Shown here: positions 7,622 through 17,864 of the stretch, in pieces | How positions within the stretch are numbered: position 1 is the stretch's first letter | How the letters are laid out: every line of letters starts with the position of its first letter | NCBI RefSeq assembly: GCF_011751075.1 | Contig: NZ_JAALLN010000001.1 | Coordinates: 657,113 to 721,112 of the forward strand | Source: Flavobacterium poyangense | GTDB lineage: Bacteria > Bacteroidota > Bacteroidia > Flavobacteriales > Flavobacteriaceae | Length of the DNA stretch: 64,000 nucleotides | Direction of reading: 5' to 3' | Translations under genes and position numbers: made by a program | The notes under the pieces: model-generated | What the model was told of the DNA's origin: nothing | The model's database searches: none | Seen by the model: the letters and a program-made list of their open reading frames with translations, nothing else

Positions 7622-9880
7622 TTAATTTCCTAATTGTAATTGATTCTTAACCAATTCAAAATAATTTCCTTTTTGTTCTACTAAAGATGAATGTGATCCT
7701 ATTTCGATAATTTTTCCTTTATCCAAAACGACAATCTGATCTGCATTCATAACCGTACTTAATCTGTGCGCAATAACAACAACAGTTTTATTTTTAAAAA
7801 AAATATCGAGTTTTTGCATAATTTCTTTTTCGTTATTTGCATCCAAAGCGGATGTTGCCTCATCAAAAAACAATATTTCAGGGTTTTTATAAACTGCCCT
7901 TGCAATGAGTAGTCTTTGTTTTTGTCCCGTACTCATTCCTAGTCCTTCAGAACCTATCTTTGTGTTATATCCAAGAGGTAAACCGCTTATATATTCTTTA
8001 ATATTAGCGACATCAGCAGCATAAGCCAATCTTTCTTTATCAACCTTATCAACACCAATAGCTATATTATTAGCAATAGTATCACTAAAAATAAAACCCT
8101 CCTGCATTACTGTTCCAATGTTTGATCGCCAAGCTTTTTGGGAAATATTTTTTAGTTTTGTGTTCCCAATATTAACTTCTCCGCTGTTTGGTTCGTAAAA
8201 TTTAAGAAGCAATTTCATCAGCGTTGTCTTTCCACTGCCACTCGTCCCTACAATTGCTGTTATTTTCTTGGCTGGAATTATTAAACTAAGATCTTTGAGA
8301 ACAGGAATATCAGAACCTAAATAACGATACGAAATATTTTCAATCTTAATGGCATCATTAAAAGGTACATCATTGGTTTGCAGAAATTCTTGATCCGTTT
8401 CATCTTCTTTATCATGAATCTCAGATAATCTGGACAATGCTATTTTGGCATCCTGAAGCTCTCTGACAAACTCTATAATTTGTATAATTGGGCCATTTAA
8501 ACTTCCTACAATCGAGCTGATAGCCAGCATCATCCCCAGCGTAATTTCACCTTCAATAACCAATTTAGCCGAAAGAAAAATTATTAAAATATTTTTCAAT
8601 TCATTAATGACAGACGAGCCAATAGTCTGAGTCTGCTCTAAAATCAAACCTTTTATCGAAACCCTAAAAAGCCTAGCCTGCACATATTCCCAGCCCCAGC
8701 GCTTTTGTTTTTCAGCATTATGCAATTTGATCTCCTGCATTCCATTAATAAGTTCCATAACTTTGCTTTGTTCTTCTGAAACTTGCGAAAATCGCTTGTA
8801 ATCTAAATCCTTTCTCTTCTCTAAAAATAAAAGAATCCAACCGAAATATAGAATACTCCCTGCAAAAAAAACAAAAAATATTTTAAGATTATAATAAGCC
8901 AAAACACCACCCATAACGAACATATTAATTACAGAGAACAAAACATTTAAGGATGACGAAGTAAGAATCTTCTCAATCCTACGATGATCATTAATGCGCT
9001 GCATAATATCTCCTGTCATTCGGACATCAAAAAACGAAATGGGCAAATTCATTAATTTAATGAAGAAATCAGAAATCAAAGAAATATTTATTCTTGTGGA
9101 AAGGTGTAATAATATCCAACTACGGATAAGTTCCAAACCAGTCCTTCCCGCAAAAAGAAATAATTGTGCGAAAAGAATTAAATAAATAAAATTTATGTTT
9201 TGATTCTGTATTCCAATATCAACAATACTTTGGGTTAAAAATGGAATAATTAATTGTAAAACACTACTAGCAAACAACCCGATACCTAATTGCACTAAGA
9301 ATGATTTGTATCGCAAGACATATTTCGACAATATTTCAAATCCGAAGCCTTTACGATCTTGTTCAAACTCTGATTCAAAAAATTTTGGCGTGGATTCAAT
9401 TAATAAAGCGATTCCTTCTTGGGTAAAATCAGTAGCATTATTTCCAATCCAAGATTTGGTAAAATCTTCTTTATTATATTCCAGTAAACCACGTCCGGGA
9501 TCTGAAACTTTAAATACCTGACCTGACGACAAATCAAATTTAAAGCCAATCCTACCTAACTTTTTTTTGATTTTTTCAAATTTCGGCTTCTTTACTTCAT
9601 ATAAAACTACATAGTGACTATTGTTCCAATGTAAAATGCAAGGCATTGGCATTTCATCAAGTTCAGCTACTGATAATTTAGCTCCCAAAGTTCTAAATCC
9701 AATCTTCTCTGCAGCATCACTTAGCAGTAGCAAATTACTACCCTCTCGGGTAGTCTCACTGTAGTCCCTCAATTCCTGAATGTTTACATTTTTACCATAG
9801 TACTTGGAAATTATTTTTAAACAAGTTGGACCACAATCCTTAGAATCTGCCTGAATAAAATTTGGAAATTTATTTAACAT
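7622..9880 (-). CDS. C39 peptidase-containing ABC exporter (bacteriocin type)
   Basis: This 752-residue protein combines three parts: an N-terminal C39 cysteine peptidase (DCGPTC with C16; H89 in HYVVLYE; D127 in SDPGRG), a six-helix membrane domain (about 190-460) and an ATPase (Walker A GTSGSGKTT, signature STGQKQ in place of the usual SGGQ, Walker B ILFFDEATSALD). Such PCAT exporters cut double-glycine leaders while exporting the peptide, which matches the GG site in the precursor at 17865-18038. It overlaps the cupin gene by 7 bases and is followed directly by the HlyD partner. Confidence 0.93.
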   Translation of the reverse strand: MLNKFPNFIQADSKDCGPTCLKIISKYYGKNVNIQELRDYSETTREGSNLLLLSDAAEKIGFRTLGAKLSVAELDEMPMPCILHWNNSHYVVLYEVKKPKFEKIKKKLGRIGFKFDLSSGQVFKVSDPGRGLLEYNKEDFTKSWIGNNATDFTQEGIALLIESTPKFFESEFEQDRKGFGFEILSKYVLRYKSFLVQLGIGLFASSVLQLIIPFLTQSIVDIGIQNQNINFIYLILFAQLFLFAGRTGLELIRSWILLHLSTRINISLISDFFIKLMNLPISFFDVRMTGDIMQRINDHRRIEKILTSSSLNVLFSVINMFVMGGVLAYYNLKIFFVFFAGSILYFGWILLFLEKRKDLDYKRFSQVSEEQSKVMELINGMQEIKLHNAEKQKRWGWEYVQARLFRVSIKGLILEQTQTIGSSVINELKNILIIFLSAKLVIEGEITLGMMLAISSIVGSLNGPIIQIIEFVRELQDAKIALSRLSEIHDKEDETDQEFLQTNDVPFNDAIKIENISYRYLGSDIPVLKDLSLIIPAKKITAIVGTSGSGKTTLMKLLLKFYEPNSGEVNIGNTKLKNISQKAWRSNIGTVMQEGFIFSDTIANNIAIGVDKVDKERLAYAADVANIKEYISGLPLGYNTKIGSEGLGMSTGQKQRLLIARAVYKNPEILFFDEATSALDANNEKEIMQKLDIFFKNKTVVVIAHRLSTVMNADQIVVLDKGKIIEIGSHSSLVEQKGNYFELVKNQLQLGN

Positions 9881-11037
9881 ATCTTATAAATGATGCCTTC
9901 TTGTAATAATAAATAAAGTAATTCTTCAGATAATTCTTCTTCAAAATGAACTTTCATATTTTCTAAGTTAAGAGTAGTATTAGTATTGACAAACAGCTTT
10001 AAATTAGAAAAATCACCTTCAATTTCAACTTTTTTAGTTCCATATTGAATTAAACTTGTTCCCTCAGAATAATTAATCTCTGCATATTTTCTAAACTTAA
10101 AATCCGTTTTCTTAAAATCAATTTCTTCAAAAATACTATTTATAATATTCTTGTATTCGTAAAGTTCACTATATCTATTTTTACTGGCTAATGTTTCTAA
10201 AAAAAGCGTTAGTTGAGTTTGATCTAAACTATCTGTAAATAATTTTTTGATCTCCGATACAGAAGTCTGTTTAGTAATATTTTTACGAAAATTACTATCA
10301 TTATTTTTGAGCGTTGTATGCAGTAATTCAAAGAGATCTACGAAAGTCTGAGGAAACAAACTAATAGTAAGATGGAGTGAGGGTTCATCATTTGTATATA
10401 CTTTGTGAGATACACCCCGAGGCATGTAAATCATATCTCCGGGCTGTAAGGTAATTTTACTGCCTGAAGTGTTTTCCGGAAGGCTATGATTTATAGAATT
10501 CTTCAAAGGATAAACTTCTTTAGAATACTCATATAACTCCCATGTTTTGGTTCCCGCTAATTGAATAATAAAGATTTCGGAAGTGTCATAATGGAGAGGG
10601 AAAGCCTGACAATCTGAAGGCGTGAGGTATAAATTTGATGAAATGTTTTTAATATAGCCTATTTTTTTGCTAATCTCTATTTCAAGATCGAGGATGTTAC
10701 GACTGAACTTGGATATGTTATCAATAATAACGGAAGCCCCATCATTGAAAAGTTCCATCACCTTACCGATATTAATTTGATCCTCATTGTAAAATTCATC
10801 ATGGACACTGTATTCTTTCTTAAAAATCTGTTTATCAATTTTGGAAACTCTCAAATTCTTTTCAGTCAAAATAGAAGATGTCAAAATTTCATCTAAAATT
10901 GAAGCAGATATTATCGAATCATAATAGCTACTGTTATTTCTTTCAATGTGCAGTGTCTTTTTGCCATAATAGTTCTCCATAAAATCCTGTAAACTAGACG
11001 GACTTATAATTTTTTCTAACAAATTATCGTTTATCAT
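9874..11037 (-). CDS. Cupin/JmjC-like Fe(II) oxygenase, putative peptide hydroxylase
   Basis: With the start at 11037 this is 387 residues. The ATG overlaps the LanB stop as ATGA, so I prefer it to the upstream ATG at 11082. The core carries HYD (H149, D151) within SDCQAFPLHYDTSE and a distal histidine (H211) in MPRGVSHKV, plus LQPGDMIYMP, the signature of cupin-4/ROXA-type 2-oxoglutarate oxygenases. Known relatives hydroxylate ribosomal proteins. Here its tight coupling to LanB suggests oxidation of the lanthipeptide, perhaps at aspartate or aromatic residues; that is inference. The C-terminal 150 residues resemble the winged-helix/dimer part of the family. Confidence 0.8.
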   Translation of the reverse strand: MINDNLLEKIISPSSLQDFMENYYGKKTLHIERNNSSYYDSIISASILDEILTSSILTEKNLRVSKIDKQIFKKEYSVHDEFYNEDQINIGKVMELFNDGASVIIDNISKFSRNILDLEIEISKKIGYIKNISSNLYLTPSDCQAFPLHYDTSEIFIIQLAGTKTWELYEYSKEVYPLKNSINHSLPENTSGSKITLQPGDMIYMPRGVSHKVYTNDEPSLHLTISLFPQTFVDLFELLHTTLKNNDSNFRKNITKQTSVSEIKKLFTDSLDQTQLTLFLETLASKNRYSELYEYKNIINSIFEEIDFKKTDFKFRKYAEINYSEGTSLIQYGTKKVEIEGDFSNLKLFVNTNTTLNLENMKVHFEEELSEELLYLLLQEGIIYKIC

Positions 11038-13901
11038 TGCTGTATGTTTATAGTTGTATGTTTTAATTGGTTTAAATAACATTTTGCTAAATAGTATATT
11101 TTAAATTCATGAAATCTTTGATTCTCATTAAAGACCCTGTTCATAGACATATGCATAATAGCTGAGACGTAACTGTATCTTACCAGATAACTATTATCCA
11201 GAGCATTGTTAAGAACTGTTTTGAATTCTGAATCATGTAAGAAGTTCTTATAATTAAACAGATCTATTTCGGATTTAATTTTAGAAAAGTCTTTATTAAA
11301 AGATTTTCTCATCTCTGCATTTAAATTAAACTCACTAGAAAAATAGAGTATATTACTCTCACAAAACAATATCATTTCCTCCATGCTAAGATCAAAAAAC
11401 TCCAGATAATATTTTAGTTTCAGTACTGAGAAAATAAATATTCCTTGTATCTCTAAATCTACCTTTAAAACATTTTCCATAGTATCTATACTATCGAGAG
11501 TAAAAATTTTCTCAGTAAGCAACATTAAACCAGTTCCACCATACCTGTAAAGTTCCTGCTGGTACGGGAGTATCTGATATTTAAGAATCCAATTCTGAAT
11601 TTTTAATTGATCCATTTTTGAGATAATGAATTTCTTTACTGCTGTTGATTTAGTTTTAAATCGTACTCTTAAATGATTGTCAGGATTATTATAACGAACA
11701 AAAAAGAATTGATCCACTTTATTTTTCGAAATGATGTGATCATATATATAATTTAAGATTTCATTTTCTGCATAGGTATTGCAATACAACTCAAAATACA
11801 GCCAATCTGCTAAAATTGGAGTATTATTAAACTCTGATACATCTTCTGAAAAATTCAGCTTTGAATCTTTATTTACGTATCGAGTATTTTTAACACTCAC
11901 CATAAGTTCATGTGAAAAATTATCATTATCTCTAGTAACAGCAGGAACAAACGAATCATACAGAAATTCTGTAACGTATAATTTTCCAGTCTCTTTTAAC
12001 CTTTCGAATAATAAGACCGCATTATCTTCCCTTTCTAAGTCTATGATTATATTTCCTTTTGAGTCCTGCAGACTTACTTTTGAACTAAATGAATATCTTT
12101 CAATTAAGGCTGATAAATAGTCTTTAAATTCTTCAAGATTCCAATTATCATAAACAAGCAGAATTTGGGCAGGATGCATTAGTATATCATCCTGTAGATA
12201 TATCCTGGGAACATATTGCAATAATGAATCTTTGTACAAATTGAAATCAAAACAAACAGAATAAACCTCACTATCCTGTGATCTTAACTCATTTAAAAAT
12301 TTATAAATTTCAGAAGACGATGTTTTGTGGTTAATTGCCGATGTAACTCTAGGAATAATCTCCTTCTCGTATTTTTTTGAGATAAGGATAAACTTTTTTC
12401 CATCAAAACGTATAAAGATATCAGACAAAGGAATACTATTTGAGTTTACAGTACCAGAGGTGTTTAAAGGTATATTATAATCATAATACTGTCGTTCTGC
12501 AAAAAGATTAATACTCCTTGAATTAGAAATCATATTAACCTCTGCAATAATTTTCCCTTCATTAATTTTTTTTTCATAATTAACAATATCTTCAATCACC
12601 TTATCAGTAACGTGACCAAATCTTGCTATTAAATTTATTGCAGAAGCTTCACCTAAGTGTTTAAAATAAATTATTTCTTTTCCTGTTTCCTTACAATACA
12701 GAACTTCAAAAACAACTGTACAAGTTGCAGGTAGCCTTATTCTGTTGTTTTCTATTTCTTCGCTAGATTTTTTTGGTAATGAGAGGTGAACCCCATCGGT
12801 ATTGGCTAGAATAATTTTAGTAAGTAATTCCGAATTTAAAGTTTTATTTTTTTTATTTTTAATTGAACTGTAAGTTAGACCTGAATATGGATTAAATACC
12901 TTACTCAGGGGAACAAAACCATCATTAAAATTATGATAAAATACACTGCCAAACTCAGCCAGATGTTCATTAATTGTATTACTTGCATTATAATGGAGAC
13001 AAAAATCAATGTAGTTTTTTATTTTATTTTTTATTTTTGAATCCAACTGTCCCAAATTTTCTTCAAAAGAGGTTACATTATGCAATTGAGATCCTATATT
13101 ATCTTCTTTTAAATCAGCATCCTGCTCCTTTACATATTCTTGAATAAAATCATCAAGATCATTAGGCATTTTCAAATGATGAACATTTTCACTGATTAAG
13201 GCAGAATTTACTCCCTTGAAATTAATTTTTAATTTCTTGTTATATGGAAAATAACTCACTTCATTAATTATAAGACCAGCATTAATTATTTCTAAAAGGA
13301 AATCATCTATCTCAGATTCTAAGAAACCGTTTTCTAAAAGATCTATTACAACTTCTGTTATTTTAGCTCCTAGTTCAAATTTATTTATTAACCATTCTAT
13401 ATTTTCATCATAATCAATTTCAACAAAACTGGACTCAAAAAGTCCATTTGATTTAATCTCATATTTATAGAAACTGATCTTGGACTCGCTTAAAAAGTGA
13501 ATAGAAGGATTAGTGAAAAAAGAGTAGTTTCTCCAGTCCTCTTTTAAGGAATTCTGAACCTTCTTTAAATAATAAAAATTATCAAAATCAACCTTTAATG
13601 AAAGAAAATCAGATTTGGTGATATTTGTATTATCACCCCAACTCAAACAGCTAACGCTACTAAAAGTACCGAAAGGGACTGGATTAAAATGCGCTCTGGA
13701 AAAATATTTCCCAAGTGTGGATTTAATCTTAGTTGTTTTATTTTTTTTAATGTCTTCGTATAATGTTCTGGAAGAAACCAAAAGGGATAGATGAAACAAT
13801 TTATTTTCAGAGAAAAATTTAATCAAATCATCTCTATTTTTTTCATAAGACTGAATTGGTAAAGACACTGCCCTTATAATTATGTGATCGAAAAACTGCA
13901 T
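11034..13901 (-). CDS. lanB: Lantibiotic dehydratase (LanB), full length
   Basis: A 955-residue protein matching the class I dehydratase plan: an N-terminal glutamylation domain (the stretch RAHFNPVPFGTFSSVS near residue 70 is diagnostic) and a C-terminal elimination domain starting about residue 690 (DWLYFELYCN, then RYNNPDNHLRVRFK). It uses glutamyl-tRNA to activate serines and threonines of the precursor and eliminates to dehydro residues. Unlike pinensin-type clusters in which LanB can be split, both halves are here in one chain. It couples to the downstream oxygenase through an ATGA overlap. Confidence 0.93.
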   Translation of the reverse strand: MQFFDHIIIRAVSLPIQSYEKNRDDLIKFFSENKLFHLSLLVSSRTLYEDIKKNKTTKIKSTLGKYFSRAHFNPVPFGTFSSVSCLSWGDNTNITKSDFLSLKVDFDNFYYLKKVQNSLKEDWRNYSFFTNPSIHFLSESKISFYKYEIKSNGLFESSFVEIDYDENIEWLINKFELGAKITEVVIDLLENGFLESEIDDFLLEIINAGLIINEVSYFPYNKKLKINFKGVNSALISENVHHLKMPNDLDDFIQEYVKEQDADLKEDNIGSQLHNVTSFEENLGQLDSKIKNKIKNYIDFCLHYNASNTINEHLAEFGSVFYHNFNDGFVPLSKVFNPYSGLTYSSIKNKKNKTLNSELLTKIILANTDGVHLSLPKKSSEEIENNRIRLPATCTVVFEVLYCKETGKEIIYFKHLGEASAINLIARFGHVTDKVIEDIVNYEKKINEGKIIAEVNMISNSRSINLFAERQYYDYNIPLNTSGTVNSNSIPLSDIFIRFDGKKFILISKKYEKEIIPRVTSAINHKTSSSEIYKFLNELRSQDSEVYSVCFDFNLYKDSLLQYVPRIYLQDDILMHPAQILLVYDNWNLEEFKDYLSALIERYSFSSKVSLQDSKGNIIIDLEREDNAVLLFERLKETGKLYVTEFLYDSFVPAVTRDNDNFSHELMVSVKNTRYVNKDSKLNFSEDVSEFNNTPILADWLYFELYCNTYAENEILNYIYDHIISKNKVDQFFFVRYNNPDNHLRVRFKTKSTAVKKFIISKMDQLKIQNWILKYQILPYQQELYRYGGTGLMLLTEKIFTLDSIDTMENVLKVDLEIQGIFIFSVLKLKYYLEFFDLSMEEMILFCESNILYFSSEFNLNAEMRKSFNKDFSKIKSEIDLFNYKNFLHDSEFKTVLNNALDNSYLVRYSYVSAIMHMSMNRVFNENQRFHEFKIYYLAKCYLNQLKHTTINIQQ

Positions 13902-13995
13902 TTATATTGATTACTGATTTATAATGATTTTGTGTCAATGGTTTCTCCATGATAAAATACTACAAAGGAATGTTTAAAAAATATCCTTATTTTCA

Positions 13996-15150
13996 TCAGT
14001 AGAGATTTAAACAGTTGAGCCAATCCGGTTTTATTTTATCTTCCAATGAGAGTAAAACCAGACCTAGTCCAGCTGATCCCTCTAATATATTGGTCTCCAC
14101 TGCGTAACCTTTATGATTCATAGCAAGAAAACTGCTAAAATCATTGGTTTGATCTCGTAAAATATCAAGCCATATACTGATGACACCTTGGTAATCTGAC
14201 TCACTTCTTTTACCAGCCAGATAATACTGCATTATAATTCCAGTAGCTCCATGGCAGATCCCAAAATCTTTAACACCTGAATCGCTTAAGGAGATTTTTT
14301 TTGTAAATTCAATTAATTCAGCACCTTCAATCTGCAATTTTACATCTTTAAAAAACAACCCTGCATTATATAGTGCATTTCCTATTCCAAGATCTCCTTG
14401 GCACCAAGATAGTCGAGATTGAGCAAAAGTTTTATTTTCTGTCAGGTAATGATTCGGATAAAATTGTTTTGATTTATCATTATAGTTTTTGAACTTATTT
14501 AAATAATCGATACATGTTCTAATTGACTCATCAAAATTATTTATTTGGACATCTAAATTTTGTTTGATATAAAGCAATATATTTATTACTCCTGCAACAC
14601 CATGTGCTATACCAAAATAAATATAATGACACTTGTCTACACCATCCTCTCTAATCAATACTCCTTCTAAATTTGCAGATATTTTTCCAATTAATTCTGT
14701 AATGTAATCAGTCAAAATCCCTTTTATACTCTCATCTTTTGTTTGTTTAAATCTTTCAATAAAGTACATAGAAATCCCTAAAGACCCATGCAGAAAATCA
14801 TAGTCATCTTCATTAGCCTGTCCTGTCAATTCCTCTAGCAAAATTTCATCAAGCGACAAAAAGTAATCTTCATCTATATCGATTATCTCCTTATTGATTC
14901 TTAACAAAATCCATCCGTAACCTGCTAACCCTGAACAGAAAGATGGCAGACAGACGTTCTCTGAGACGATATCATTAATCCTTTCGATAATTATTATTAA
15001 TTTTTCCTGAAACTCTTTACTATTATCAATTTCTAAAAGTGAATTATAAAATAATGCAATCCCTGAAAGACCATTAAGTATACCTATTCTGTTCTCTTTA
15101 GGTACTGTTGCCCAAATTTGTTTTTCAATATCAAAAACTATATTCTGCAT
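13996..15150 (-). CDS. lanC: Lanthionine cyclase (LanC)
   Basis: This 384-residue protein has the LanC barrel repeats (GLSGIALFY, GLAGYGWIL, HGSLGISMYF, AHGVAGVINIL, GDLGIGNALY, HGATGIIMQYY) and the zinc ligands C250 (SWCQGD), C299 and H300 (GICHG). It would add cysteine thiols to dehydroalanine or dehydrobutyrine to make lanthionine rings. It sits between the Ere-like gene and LanB in the same orientation. Size and motifs are normal for the family. Confidence 0.95.
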   Translation of the reverse strand: MQNIVFDIEKQIWATVPKENRIGILNGLSGIALFYNSLLEIDNSKEFQEKLIIIIERINDIVSENVCLPSFCSGLAGYGWILLRINKEIIDIDEDYFLSLDEILLEELTGQANEDDYDFLHGSLGISMYFIERFKQTKDESIKGILTDYITELIGKISANLEGVLIREDGVDKCHYIYFGIAHGVAGVINILLYIKQNLDVQINNFDESIRTCIDYLNKFKNYNDKSKQFYPNHYLTENKTFAQSRLSWCQGDLGIGNALYNAGLFFKDVKLQIEGAELIEFTKKISLSDSGVKDFGICHGATGIIMQYYLAGKRSESDYQGVISIWLDILRDQTNDFSSFLAMNHKGYAVETNILEGSAGLGLVLLSLEDKIKPDWLNCLNLY

Positions 15151-15182
15151 TTCTTTATAAATGTTAAATATTAATTATATAC

Positions 15183-17741
15183 CTAAAACTTGATATCTCC
15201 ATCTTCCAAAAGAAAATTATTATAATTCAAATACTCGGAATTATCTTTGATTTCAGCATCTAATTTCAGACGGTCAATCGGGCGGGAAATTATCTCAACA
15301 TTATCTGTTGTTATATCGACCGACATCAAATCATAGTTAGTATTCAATTCGCTCAAAAATTTCTTATCTTTTTTGGATAAATATTTATTTTCTACTTTTT
15401 CATTACAGTAATTAATAAAATATTTTCCATTCACTAATTTAAATGTCTCGGTAATCTTATGTGTTGATTCTATTATCACATTTTCCTGATCATTAGGTTG
15501 ATCCGGATGTAATACCACAAAATGTTCGAATTTCAATATAGCGAAGGATATTACATCTATATAAATATATCCTGTAGCTGACTTAGGGGGAGGGTTTCCA
15601 AAGCCAGTTGAAAATACGTCGGGAGCTTTATTGATAAAGCTAATTACATAAACTTTTCTACCATTGTATTCTATGATTTTTTCCTTTTGCAGATCAAAAG
15701 AAGACGTTTTATAAAGTACATTTTGGTTGCTTAATAAGATACTTCTAAAAACCATTACTCCTAAATAACCTATTCCTTTCCAATTTTCCTTTGATTCATT
15801 ATTTGCAATATTCTTGTATTGAAGTATCTCTCCAAAATAATTACTTGCAGGATCTTGCGAGACTTTAAAGCCATTTGGATTATAGGTATTTATAAAAGCT
15901 ATTTCATTAAAAGTGAGATCGGTTTCTTTTCTAGTTTGAGCCCTAAAAAAGAATTTTTGATTAAAAGGTAGCTGGTAATAATTATCCTGAATAGCCGATT
16001 TTGCTCTTTTTAAGATTGCCTTAGCGGATAAAGTATTCATTTTCTTTTTTGCAGACGAAATCAACACCTCATTTAAAGAAAATCCTACATCCGTTTCTTT
16101 CTTGAGCTTAATTTTCAATAATTCCTTATTGGATTTTTCTAACTGTGAAACCGATAGTGTATCAGAATAATAACCCATTGCTGAAATAATCAGTTTATCA
16201 TTAAAACTACTTTTTGGTATAGTAAAACGGAACATCCCTTTGTCATTGCCCACTACACTTTTATTACAATTCATTAGGTAGATATCAGCATTTGGAATAA
16301 TTTTATCACTTACAAATTCTGAAATTTCACCAGAGATCGAAAAATTCTGACTATCAGCAGAAGAAATGTCTTGGCTTTTATATGAGTTTAATGGTGGAGC
16401 AAATGCTGTTTTTATAAAAAACAAACCATCAAAAATGGAATTCCAATTTGCTTTTAAAGGCATATTCCCAAGTGCGGAACAATAATATTTCCCCATAAAT
16501 TTTTTATCAAAATCAAGAAAGACTTTATTGTTGTTACCCTGAGCAAGTGTTTGCTCTATACTATTTGATGGTGGTGTTAAAATAGGGAAAGACTTGCCTG
16601 CAGCAATTCCGTATTCCCCTTCAAAACTCGAAAAGGCAATGCTGTATATTTTACTTTTGAAATGATCCTTTAAAATTTCACCCATCGGATGTGCATCTCC
16701 CAGCATTTTTACATCTTCAAAAGTCGAGATAGAATTAACTGAATTTGTTTGCTCCAATGCTAATTGTCTCTTTAAATAATCTTCGGTTATATCTGTATAA
16801 TCAAAATCCTTGATACGATTTGAAAAATGGTAAGAAGCTCCCCAACAAACCATTTTTTCGTTGGGATATAACTCCGTTAAAAATATAAGATTTTTTGCCA
16901 TTTGCGCATCTCTGGGATTTTGAAAAGCAATTTTCTGCCCCTGTAAAATCTTGATATCAAAATCAACTTGTGCAATCTGACTCAGTACCACCTGCTTGAT
17001 CATTTTCTCATCTGTACTAAGATTATGCATCCTCTGAAATGAACTTAAAAGCAATTCATATAGTTGATATAAATAAATAGAATCTTTTTTATTAGCAGCA
17101 AATTCTTTCAAATTCTTATCAACAAAAACTTTTTCAATTGTGTTATATGTTTGATCATCAATAATGATTTTACGATCATTAAACGTTTTTTTTAAATCAT
17201 CAATAAAATATTTCTTAAACAATTCTCCTTTCTCCTGACAATCAAAACCAATAATTTTAATTGTATCTTTTAGAATCGCTTTTCGATCAATATGATCTAA
17301 TAATTTTTGAAAGGATTGCGTTGTTGACCATAATGAATAAATACTTTCATTATAAATTGATGAAGTTGCCTTCCCTGCCGCATATAACTTCCAAGCCTTA
17401 TAATTTTCATACATCCCGCTTTCAAAAACAATCGTATTAAATTTTAATTTATTTGTAAGGTATTTTACAATTTTTACTTTTTCTTCGAAAGTAGCACCAT
17501 CACCATGAGTTTGTTCTCCCAATAAAACAACTCTCTTATTTTCTAGAATTTTTGCTAAAAAAGAATAGTCATTTTTTTCACTCATCGCATATGATTTGGC
17601 ACCAAAAGACTCTTGGGAAAACATAAATGTTGAATTCATCACAATAACTGTATAAATCATAAAAAGCCTCATACAAAAAGTATATGGCAAAACCAATCTA
17701 ATTTTCTGCCATAAATTAGTACCGAAACAAAGAATATTCAT
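15183..17741 (-). CDS. Erythromycin-esterase-like domain fused to carboxypeptidase-regulatory-like domain
   Basis: An 852-residue secreted protein. A hydrophobic export signal ends near FMFSQ; an internal ATG (M24, position 17672) would give a more usual signal peptide. Residues about 55-410 match the erythromycin esterase family (VVLLGEQTHGDG, then IVFESGMYE, then GFDCQ). A carboxypeptidase-regulatory-like beta domain follows (about 455-550, ISGEISEFVSDKIIPNADIY) and a 300-residue C-terminal region of unknown fold. It lies between the precursor and LanC genes in the operon. Possible roles are immunity, processing of the peptide or periplasmic handling; none is proven. The Ere family in Bacteroidota rarely acts on macrolides. 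Confidence 0.75.
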   Translation of the reverse strand: MNILCFGTNLWQKIRLVLPYTFCMRLFMIYTVIVMNSTFMFSQESFGAKSYAMSEKNDYSFLAKILENKRVVLLGEQTHGDGATFEEKVKIVKYLTNKLKFNTIVFESGMYENYKAWKLYAAGKATSSIYNESIYSLWSTTQSFQKLLDHIDRKAILKDTIKIIGFDCQEKGELFKKYFIDDLKKTFNDRKIIIDDQTYNTIEKVFVDKNLKEFAANKKDSIYLYQLYELLLSSFQRMHNLSTDEKMIKQVVLSQIAQVDFDIKILQGQKIAFQNPRDAQMAKNLIFLTELYPNEKMVCWGASYHFSNRIKDFDYTDITEDYLKRQLALEQTNSVNSISTFEDVKMLGDAHPMGEILKDHFKSKIYSIAFSSFEGEYGIAAGKSFPILTPPSNSIEQTLAQGNNNKVFLDFDKKFMGKYYCSALGNMPLKANWNSIFDGLFFIKTAFAPPLNSYKSQDISSADSQNFSISGEISEFVSDKIIPNADIYLMNCNKSVVGNDKGMFRFTIPKSSFNDKLIISAMGYYSDTLSVSQLEKSNKELLKIKLKKETDVGFSLNEVLISSAKKKMNTLSAKAILKRAKSAIQDNYYQLPFNQKFFFRAQTRKETDLTFNEIAFINTYNPNGFKVSQDPASNYFGEILQYKNIANNESKENWKGIGYLGVMVFRSILLSNQNVLYKTSSFDLQKEKIIEYNGRKVYVISFINKAPDVFSTGFGNPPPKSATGYIYIDVISFAILKFEHFVVLHPDQPNDQENVIIESTHKITETFKLVNGKYFINYCNEKVENKYLSKKDKKFLSELNTNYDLMSVDITTDNVEIISRPIDRLKLDAEIKDNSEYLNYNNFLLEDGDIKF

Positions 17742-17864
17742 AGAGAGAACTTTAAATAAAGTATTTATAAATAAAGAAACTACCTAATTAAAGGTAGTTC
17801 CAATAAATAATCAGGTTTTTTATATGTAATTGCTTTATTTACAAAACATTAATAAAAAAATTAA

